NCBI GenBank assembly: GCA_905373785.1
Contig: CAJPUK010000030.1
Span: forward strand, 1 to 20,149
Direction of reading: 5' to 3'
DNA: 20,149 nt
Source of the DNA: an uncultured Johnsonella sp.
GTDB lineage: Bacteria > Bacillota > Clostridia > Lachnospirales > Lachnospiraceae
Shown here piece by piece: positions 15,319 through 20,149 of the stretch; the first letter of the stretch is position 1, and the number at the start of each line of letters is the position of its first letter. The position numbers and the translations under genes were made by a program. The notes beneath the pieces are model-generated. The model had not been told where the DNA came from. It did no database searches and was given only the letters and a program-made list of their open reading frames with translations.

Positions 15319-15347
15319 ATAATACACTAGCAGCACTTTGCTGTCAA
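15319..15347 (-). promoter_or_regulatory. Near-consensus promoter of the ylxM-ffh operon
   Basis: On the minus strand a perfect TTGACA (15347-15342), a 17-bp spacer, and TATTAT (15324-15319), five of six matches. The transcription start would fall at about 15313-15311, inside the ribosome binding site of ylxM. The whole element sits in the 48-nt gap after smpB and overlaps the nested dyad at 15324-15351. Confidence 0.8.
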
Positions 15348-15351
15348 GTGT
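15324..15351. repeat. Nested dyad over the ylxM promoter
   Basis: ACACT (15324-15328) pairs with AGTGT (15347-15351), and inside it CAGCA (15331-15335) pairs with TGCTG (15339-15343). The dyad spans the spacer and parts of both promoter hexamers. It could be an operator, or a hairpin that ends smpB transcription. On the plus strand it is followed by TTTT, but no plus-strand gene is present there. Confidence 0.55.
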
Positions 15352-15353
15352 TT

Positions 15354-15812
15354 TTACTTGATGTTTTTTAATGATCTGTCTATGTCTCTTTGCTGATCCT
15401 TTTTAGCTATACTGTCTCTTTTATCATAATTTTTCTTACCCCTTGCCAGCCCAAGCTCAACCTTAACCAAGCTGTTCTTAAAATAAACTCTTAAAGGAAC
15501 TAGGGTAAGTCCCTTTTCTTTCAGTTTGGAGGCAAGTTTTATTATTTCCGTTTTATGTAATAAAAGCCTTCTTACCCTAAGCGGATCTTTATTAAATATA
15601 TTGCCCTTTTCATAAGGACTTATATGCATACCGTATATGTAAACCTGCGCCTTGTCTATTCTGACAAATGATTCCTTTACCGAGCAATGCCCTAATCTTA
15701 CGGACTTTACCTCCGTACCGAAAAGTTCTATGCCGGCTTCATATTTTTCCAATATAAAATAATCAAAGTATGCTTTTTTATTGTTTGCAATAAGTTTTAT
15801 ACCTTCTGACAT
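15354..15812 (-). CDS. smpB: SsrA-binding protein SmpB
   Basis: SmpB carries tmRNA to stalled ribosomes for trans-translation. The product is 152 residues, normal for the family. Landmarks are IANNKKAYFDYFILEKYEAG near the N terminus, GTEVKSVRLGHCSVKESFVR, LLLHKTEI in the middle, and the C-terminal tail with GLARGKKNYDKRDSI, which is unstructured and Lys/Arg-rich as expected. The start follows GAGGGGAAG. A tmRNA gene often lies nearby but is not in this window. The gap to rnr upstream is 208 nt. Confidence 0.97.
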   Translation of the reverse strand: MSEGIKLIANNKKAYFDYFILEKYEAGIELFGTEVKSVRLGHCSVKESFVRIDKAQVYIYGMHISPYEKGNIFNKDPLRVRRLLLHKTEIIKLASKLKEKGLTLVPLRVYFKNSLVKVELGLARGKKNYDKRDSIAKKDQQRDIDRSLKNIK

Positions 15813-15946
15813 ACTTCCCCTCTTTTTCTATTTGTTCTAATTGTATCTTTCCTCTAATGCATTACCCTTCCATACTCTTATAGCAATTTTTAAAAATTCT
15901 CATCTAAATTACTGCTATAGCTGTTTCTTTTAACTTTAAGCTCAAA

Positions 15947-15967
15947 GCAACACTGATTAAATGTTGC
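15947..15967 (-). terminator. Weak hairpin downstream of rnr
   Basis: GCAACA (15947-15952) pairs with TGTTGC (15962-15967) around 9 nt; on the minus strand TTTGAGC follows. An alternative longer pairing joins TCTAAA (15903-15908) with TTTAGA (15970-15975). The T tract is poor, so read-through into smpB is likely. Confidence 0.3.
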
Positions 15968-16020
15968 AGTTTAGATAAGTCATTATTAATTCGTTTACTA
16001 TAGTTTTTTATGATAATCCG

Positions 16021-18162
16021 CTAACTCAGCATTATAAAATCTATGGTTTTTGTAAGCTTATCCACTCTTTCCACACAGACCTCAACCCTTTGCCCGAGTT
16101 TATAGGTTTTACCGCTTGCCACCCCTACTACAGCGTATTCTTTTTCAATATATTCATAGTAATCATCTCTAAGGTCGGATAATCTTACCATGCCTTCTAT
16201 AGTGTTTTCAAGCTCGACATATATGCCGTGTGCATTGACACCGCTTATAACTCCGCTAAACTCATCTCCTAAAAACTTCAGCATATATTCGCATTTTTTA
16301 TATTTATTGGTTTCTCTTTCAACCTCATCAGCCCTTCTTTCCATCTGTGAGGACTGCTTACACACTTCTTCCAGTATATTTTCATAATGTTTAAGCCTTC
16401 TATCCGAAATGCCGGAATTTAGATTCTCTTTTATTATTCTATGTATTTGCAAGTCGGGATAACGCCTTATAGGCGAGGTAAAATGCGTATAGTACTTGGC
16501 AGCCAGACCGAAGTGTTCGCTGCAATTAGGGCTGTACTTTGCCTGCTTCATATTTCTTAAAGTTATACGGCTTATCAACGCTTCTTCGTCAGTATCTTTG
16601 ATTTTATTAAGTAATTTTTGAAGCTCCTTTGAGTGTATCTCGTTATTAAGAGGCTTTAGTGAAAAGCCGAAATTATTGATAAATATTGAAAGCTCCTTCA
16701 TCTTATCAGGATCGGGCTTGTCATGTACTCTGTATACAAAGGGCAGCTCAAGCCAAAAGTACTCCTGTGCTACAGTTTCGTTGGTTATAAGCATAAATTC
16801 TTCTATGATATTGGTAGCAACATTTCTTTGATAAGCTTTTATATCTATGACCTTACCGTTTTTATCCAAGCTGATCTTACTTTCAGGTATATCAAAGTCT
16901 ATAGAGCCACGGGCTTCTCTTTTCTTTCTTAAGATAGCGGCAAGTTTTTCCATATCTTTAAGTAAGTCTACATAAGGCTTATAGGAGTAAAGTCCTTCTG
17001 TATTATCATTTTTAAGGATTTTTGCCACATCCGAGTAAGCCATCCTCATATTAACATTAATTATGCTCTCTACTATTTTGTGGCTTACTACCCTGCCTTT
17101 ATCGTCTATTTCCATAATACAGGACAGTGTAAGCTTGTCTTCCAAAGCATTGAGAGAACAGCAACCGTTAGATATGCTTTCAGGAAACATAGGTATGACC
17201 CTGTCTACCAGATAAACGCTTGTTCCTCTTTTTAACGCCTCTTTATCAAGCAGTCCCTTTTCTTTTATATAATGTGATACATCCGCTATATGAACTCCTA
17301 ACTCGAAGTTTTTACCGTTATGCTTTAGACTTACAGCATCATCAAGGTCTTTTGCATCTTCCGAGTCTATAGTAACTATGACCTCTTCTCTAAGATCAAG
17401 TCTTTTTTTGTACTCTTTACTTATATCCTGCTCCGATACTCTTTTTGCCTCATTTAGAGTATCATTTTCAAACGCCATACTAAGTCCGTAAGATTTTGCT
17501 ATGGAAAGTATATCGACTCCGGCTTCATTTACCTTACCCAGTATTTCTACTATCCTTGCCTCCGGTTTTTTATTCTTATGCCCGTAATCATATATTTCGG
17601 CAACTACCTTATCTAAATTTTTAGCAAATCTATCCTTGCCCTTAGGTATAAAAATATCCTTCAGTATTTTTTGGTTATCCGGAAGCACAAAACCGAAGGA
17701 TTTATTTTTCTTATATATACCTACAACATATTTATTGGCATGAGTTAAGACTTCACTTACACTGCCCTCTGTTCGTCTACCGCTCTCTATGTTATTTAAC
17801 TTAGTATAAACATTTACTTCCACACGAACGGTATCGCCGCTTAAGGCATTTTTTTCTTCTCCGGCAGGTATAAAGATATCATCTTTAAGTCCTTCAACCT
17901 TTACAAAACCGAAGCCTCTGGCATTGGCAGTATAGACTCCTACATAACTTTCCACATTTATCTTACTGTATCTGCCGTTGGTAGAAAGTTTGATCTTGCC
18001 TTCGTACACCAGTTCTTCCAGCACTACCTTAAGCTCATGTCTTGCACTTAAGGGAATGTCCAAAAAAACAGCCAATTCTTTTATCTTCATAGCTGTATAT
18101 ATCGGATCCGACATAAGTTCAAGTATTAATTTTTTTCTTCTGTTTAGTTCATCTATGTTCAT
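16021..18162 (-). CDS. rnr: Ribonuclease R (3'-5' exoribonuclease)
   Basis: RNase R degrades structured RNA and works with SmpB-tmRNA to destroy non-stop mRNA. The product is 713 residues. Order of domains: an N-terminal winged-helix region (about 1-70), cold-shock domains (about 73-210, with GFGFV at about 83-87), the RNB catalytic domain from about 250, and a C-terminal S1 domain (about 630-713). The RNB metal-binding acidic cluster is visible in TIDSEDAKDLDDA (264-276: D266, D272, D274, D275). The C terminus ends soon after S1, without the long basic tail of the E. coli enzyme. The start follows AAAGG. It precedes smpB, the usual partner. Confidence 0.97.
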   Translation of the reverse strand: MNIDELNRRKKLILELMSDPIYTAMKIKELAVFLDIPLSARHELKVVLEELVYEGKIKLSTNGRYSKINVESYVGVYTANARGFGFVKVEGLKDDIFIPAGEEKNALSGDTVRVEVNVYTKLNNIESGRRTEGSVSEVLTHANKYVVGIYKKNKSFGFVLPDNQKILKDIFIPKGKDRFAKNLDKVVAEIYDYGHKNKKPEARIVEILGKVNEAGVDILSIAKSYGLSMAFENDTLNEAKRVSEQDISKEYKKRLDLREEVIVTIDSEDAKDLDDAVSLKHNGKNFELGVHIADVSHYIKEKGLLDKEALKRGTSVYLVDRVIPMFPESISNGCCSLNALEDKLTLSCIMEIDDKGRVVSHKIVESIINVNMRMAYSDVAKILKNDNTEGLYSYKPYVDLLKDMEKLAAILRKKREARGSIDFDIPESKISLDKNGKVIDIKAYQRNVATNIIEEFMLITNETVAQEYFWLELPFVYRVHDKPDPDKMKELSIFINNFGFSLKPLNNEIHSKELQKLLNKIKDTDEEALISRITLRNMKQAKYSPNCSEHFGLAAKYYTHFTSPIRRYPDLQIHRIIKENLNSGISDRRLKHYENILEEVCKQSSQMERRADEVERETNKYKKCEYMLKFLGDEFSGVISGVNAHGIYVELENTIEGMVRLSDLRDDYYEYIEKEYAVVGVASGKTYKLGQRVEVCVERVDKLTKTIDFIMLS

Positions 18163-18191
18163 TTATTACCTTTCCTGTAGGCACTCTTTTT

Positions 18192-18221
18192 ATTTTAGCA
18201 TTAATATCACGCATATATCCA
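18192..18221 (-). promoter_or_regulatory. Candidate promoter of rnr
   Basis: On the minus strand TGGATA (18221-18216), an 18-bp spacer, and TAAAAT (18197-18192) preceded by TGC, an extended -10. The -35 is weak. If used, the leader to rnr would be about 23 nt. Confidence 0.3.
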
Positions 18222-18242
18222 TAACAACAACTTATATCTGAT

Positions 18243-18707
18243 CTACTCTTTTACGTCTACATAGTATTTTTTATATTCTTCAGGGCTTGCATAGACATTT
18301 ATACTGTCTCCCTTATGAATATTGTTTTCTACTTTTCTATATATGCTATCACTTTTAAATATATACTTTTGTCCGCCTTCTTCGTAAGTGCATATAACTT
18401 TTCTGTTTTTAATATTTTTAAATCTGTTATTTCCTATAGTAACGCTGTCTACAGTTGCACGCAGGCAAACTCCATTTTCCAGTAAATAATTGATTTCTTT
18501 CATCCTTTTATCATTAACGGTATTTATAATAAATCCCAAGATAAAAAAGCCAACTGCATTAACCAGTTGTATTAGAAGTGAAAATACAGGTATCTCTTTT
18601 GATGCTTTCGATACAAAATAGTATGTCAGCAAAACTGCTATCAAATAAAAAAGCCCCACACCCATAAATACTTTCCCAAATTTTTTCATTGCTTTTTTGT
18701 CTTCCAT
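18243..18707 (-). CDS. Two-span membrane protein of unknown function (DUF3592-like)
   Basis: The product is 154 residues. Two hydrophobic segments, at about 13-33 (MGVGLFYLIAVLLTYYFV region) and about 42-62 (FSLLIQLVNAVGFFILGFII), are likely membrane spans. A soluble C-terminal domain of about 85 residues follows (GVCLRATVDSVTIGNNRF, then VICTYEEGGQKYIFKSDSIY and GDSINVYASPEEYKKYYVD). That pattern recalls DUF3592-type domains, whose function is unknown. AGGAGG precedes the start. It lies between secG and rnr, which are neighbours in many Firmicutes; a terminator separates it from secG, and 80 nt with a possible promoter separate it from rnr. Nothing shows a link to protein export beyond position. 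Confidence 0.85.
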   Translation of the reverse strand: MEDKKAMKKFGKVFMGVGLFYLIAVLLTYYFVSKASKEIPVFSLLIQLVNAVGFFILGFIINTVNDKRMKEINYLLENGVCLRATVDSVTIGNNRFKNIKNRKVICTYEEGGQKYIFKSDSIYRKVENNIHKGDSINVYASPEEYKKYYVDVKE

Positions 18708-18730
18708 AACTTATACCTCCTGTTTTTTAA

Positions 18731-18769
18731 TTAAAATAAGCTGCCGCAGAATACACACTACGACAGCTT
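18731..18769 (-). terminator. Intrinsic terminator after secG
   Basis: On the minus strand 18769-18758 pairs with 18749-18738 (12 bp, including G-U pairs) around an 8-nt loop, followed by ATTTTAATT. It lies 64 nt after the secG stop and directly before the ribosome binding site of the next gene. Confidence 0.65.
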
Positions 18770-18832
18770 CTAAAACTACTCTGATATTACTATTTGCTAT
18801 ACAGACATTATGCTATGATAACTGTATTAAAC

Positions 18833-19069
18833 CTAGTTAAAAATATTAAGGTTCAATATGAACGCTAAAATTATAAATGCTCCTGCTGCAAAAGCTGTTA
18901 ATTTTTCAAGTGTTCCCTCCATGGAACGACCCTTATTCCTACCCCAGTATGTATCTGCCATACCTCCTATAGAACCTAAACCTTGAGATTTACCCTCCTG
19001 CAAAAGCACTACAGCGGATAAGAATATACAGATAATAACATAGATAACTGAAACTATAGTATTAAGCAT
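18833..19069 (-). CDS. secG: Preprotein translocase subunit SecG
   Basis: SecG is the small accessory subunit of the SecYEG channel. The open frame runs to 19138, but ATG 19069 (MLNTIVSVIYVIICI) is the right start: AAGGAG lies 6 nt before it and the upstream extension would overlap the promoter. The product is then 78 residues, typical. It has two membrane spans with the conserved cytosolic loop between them (LLQEGKSQGLGSIGG, then a charged stretch). Confidence 0.95.
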   Translation of the reverse strand: MLNTIVSVIYVIICIFLSAVVLLQEGKSQGLGSIGGMADTYWGRNKGRSMEGTLEKLTAFAAGAFIILAFILNLNIFN

Positions 19070-19109
19070 ATTACACTCCTTCAAATTTCTTATTTCATAA
19101 TCACGCTTA

Positions 19110-19138
19110 ATGATAACACATAATAAATTGATATACAA
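19110..19138 (-). promoter_or_regulatory. Predicted promoter of secG
   Basis: On the minus strand TTGTAT (19138-19133), a 17-bp spacer, and TATCAT (19115-19110) preceded by TGT, an extended -10. The start would be near 19103, giving a leader of about 34 nt. Confidence 0.55.
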
Positions 19139-19324
19139 GGGGTAATTTTTGAGTTTTTGGAATAAGTGAGCTTTAGTTTCTTTTTTATCAAAAAAAACTT
19201 AGCGCTTTCTACTCCGCTCTCCGCTGTAAATGTACTTTTAATCTTTATTTATCATTTTTATTGTGATAATATGAAAGGCGGAGTGCTTATAGACTAAACT
19301 ATTTTTTAAAGCTGGAGACTTGAA

Positions 19325-19723
19325 ATGAGAGAAGACATTTATAACGGTATCAAAAATCATATACAAAGCATAAGCGGATTTGAGAATATTCAAATCATAG
19401 CCATAGAAGCCGGACATTGTGAACTTGAGGTCGAAATAGCAAAAACTATGCTAAACTTATACGGCAGCGTACATGGCGGAGTTTTGTATACGCTTTGTGA
19501 TATAGCCTCAGGCATGAGTGCCTACGCATACGAGTGTAGCAATGTAACTCTAAACGGTACTATAAATTATCTAAAACCTGCCGGTGTCGGAAAACTTAGA
19601 GTAATATGCAATACTATACATAAGGGTAGAACAACTGTTGTCAATGATGTAATTATAAGAGATTCTGAGGAAGACTATATAGCAAGCGCAAGAATGACCA
19701 TGTATATAACTAAGGAGCTTTAA
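19325..19723 (+). CDS. PaaI-family hotdog thioesterase
   Basis: The product is 132 residues, a single hotdog-fold domain. The signature NLYGSVHGGVLYTLCDIASG (about 44-63) matches the HGG-containing helix of PaaI-type acyl-CoA thioesterases, with the Asp of CDIASG in the usual catalytic position. TLNGTINYLKPAG follows on the expected beta strand. The enzyme probably hydrolyses a small or aromatic acyl-CoA; the substrate cannot be read from sequence. GGAG lies 9 nt before the ATG. It is the only plus-strand gene here and is divergent from secG across a 255-nt gap. That gap contains an AT-rich hairpin (about 19175-19200), but I could not pick a convincing plus-strand promoter. Confidence 0.93.
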   Translation: MREDIYNGIKNHIQSISGFENIQIIAIEAGHCELEVEIAKTMLNLYGSVHGGVLYTLCDIASGMSAYAYECSNVTLNGTINYLKPAGVGKLRVICNTIHKGRTTVVNDVIIRDSEEDYIASARMTMYITKEL

Positions 19724-20149
19724 TATTTTTTATCCTATCATTGTAGAGATATGAACCTTTACTATATTTAGTGCCAAAATCCGGATCTTTTTTTGGGGGT
19801 TTTAGCCTTGTAGCTTTATTCAAAGAAGGACAGTTCTAAAAGAATCCTTCACTTAGAGAGTATATTAAAAACTGTTTTTGAGCGACATCTTCAAGCAGTC
19901 ACAAAAAATAGCGACCATACAAAATCAGAGATACTCATGTATGGTCGTTTTCTTATTCTCAATTACTGAATTTATGACGGAAGTAATTTTAGTTAGTTCT
20001 CTATATCCGGCTTAATGCTTTTACTTCCTTAACATTATTATCTTCCGCTTAATTCTTTATAATTAAAAAAATTCTCAATTCATCCTTTCTAAATTACTTT
20101 CCATATAATCCAAAAAATCATTTGTTCAATTCGTAATTTGTTAAAATAC
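19724..20149. other. Gene-free AT-rich region at the right edge
   Basis: No convincing gene is seen in these 426 nt. The stretch holds a small hairpin (19825-19830 with 19845-19850, plus inner pairs 19834-19837 with 19841-19844), a strong bidirectional terminator (19910-19955) and an 8-bp inverted repeat (19979-19986 with 20021-20028). The last 90 nt on the minus strand show short protein-like runs in two frames that may be the worn or truncated 3' end of a gene lying to the right. Confidence 0.6.
19910..19955 (+). terminator. Bidirectional terminator downstream of the thioesterase
   Basis: CGACCATACA (19912-19921) pairs perfectly with TGTATGGTCG (19938-19947) around 16 nt, and TTTTCTT follows on the plus strand. 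On the minus strand a run of six T lies 3 nt beyond the stem, so it can also stop transcription arriving from the right. It lies 188 nt after the thioesterase stop. Confidence 0.8.

Noticed and set aside
15884..15897. AATTTTTAAAAATT palindrome between smpB and rnr
   Set aside because: A self-complementary A/T run of this kind arises easily in AT-rich intergenic DNA and has no supporting context.
19070..19138. Upstream extension of secG to 19138
   Set aside because: It lacks a ribosome binding site, adds 23 non-family residues and would overlap the predicted promoter.
19211..19284. Inverted repeat ACTCCGC (19211-19217) and GCGGAGT (19278-19284) between secG and the thioesterase
   Set aside because: Only 7 bp with a 60-nt spacer; there is no T tract or clear promoter relation, so it may be chance.
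19870..20025. A plus-strand open stretch of about 50 codons after the thioesterase
   Set aside because: It has no good start codon or ribosome binding site and runs straight through the perfect terminator stem at 19912-19947.
1..20149. CRISPR arrays, prophage, transposase genes, tRNA/rRNA, tmRNA or SRP RNA genes
   Set aside because: I looked on both strands and saw no regularly spaced repeats, no such protein motifs and no recognisable RNA gene sequences, though a covariance-model search could still find a divergent small RNA.

Overview
The window is AT-rich chromosomal DNA from a low-GC Gram-positive bacterium of the class Clostridia, most likely the family Lachnospiraceae. The evidence is gene order (secA-prfB; ylxM-ffh-rpsP-khpA-rimM-trmD; secG-rnr-smpB; an ACT-domain gene followed by hom), a SufCBDSU iron-sulfur operon, and a short Lys/Ala-rich protein resembling the DUF6465 family known to me from Lachnospiraceae. 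The species cannot be named from this window. Almost everything is on the minus strand, so the genes are met in reverse order when reading left to right; only the thioesterase at the right end is on the plus strand.

Layout in window order. (1) 1-121: tail of a probable plus-strand terminator and a perfect 19-bp stem-loop. (2) 122-1785: homoserine dehydrogenase and an upstream ACT-domain protein, an amino-acid biosynthesis unit with its own promoter and a small dyad in the leader. (3) 2017-5706: secA-prfB; prfB needs a programmed +1 frameshift. (4) 5707-6155: an AT-rich gap with an orphan ribosome binding site and mini-ORF. (5) 6156-6563: the Lys/Ala-rich protein. (6) 6660-11534: the SUF operon sufC-sufB-sufD-sufS-sufU, tightly packed behind a good promoter. 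(7) 11658-15305: ylxM-ffh-rpsP-khpA-rimM-trmD, which joins signal-recognition-particle function to ribosome and tRNA maturation; a terminator-like hairpin lies between khpA and rimM. (8) 15354-19069: secG, a two-span membrane protein, rnr and smpB, i.e. protein export plus trans-translation and RNA quality control. (9) 19325-19723: a divergent PaaI-type thioesterase, followed by a bidirectional terminator and AT-rich DNA to the window edge.

Functionally this is a housekeeping neighbourhood: protein export (secA, secG, ffh, ylxM), translation termination and rescue (prfB, smpB, rnr), ribosome and tRNA maturation (rpsP, khpA, rimM, trmD), Fe-S cluster assembly (suf) and Asp-family amino-acid synthesis (hom). 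I see no CRISPR array, prophage, transposase gene, rRNA or tRNA. I did not find a convincing new system. The points worth a second look are regulatory and architectural: the hairpin-flanked prfB frameshift site, the near-consensus promoter with a nested dyad and almost no leader at ylxM, the mini-ORF upstream of secA, the 19-bp stem-loop at the left edge, and two poorly characterised genes (the Lys/Ala-rich protein and the membrane protein between secG and rnr).
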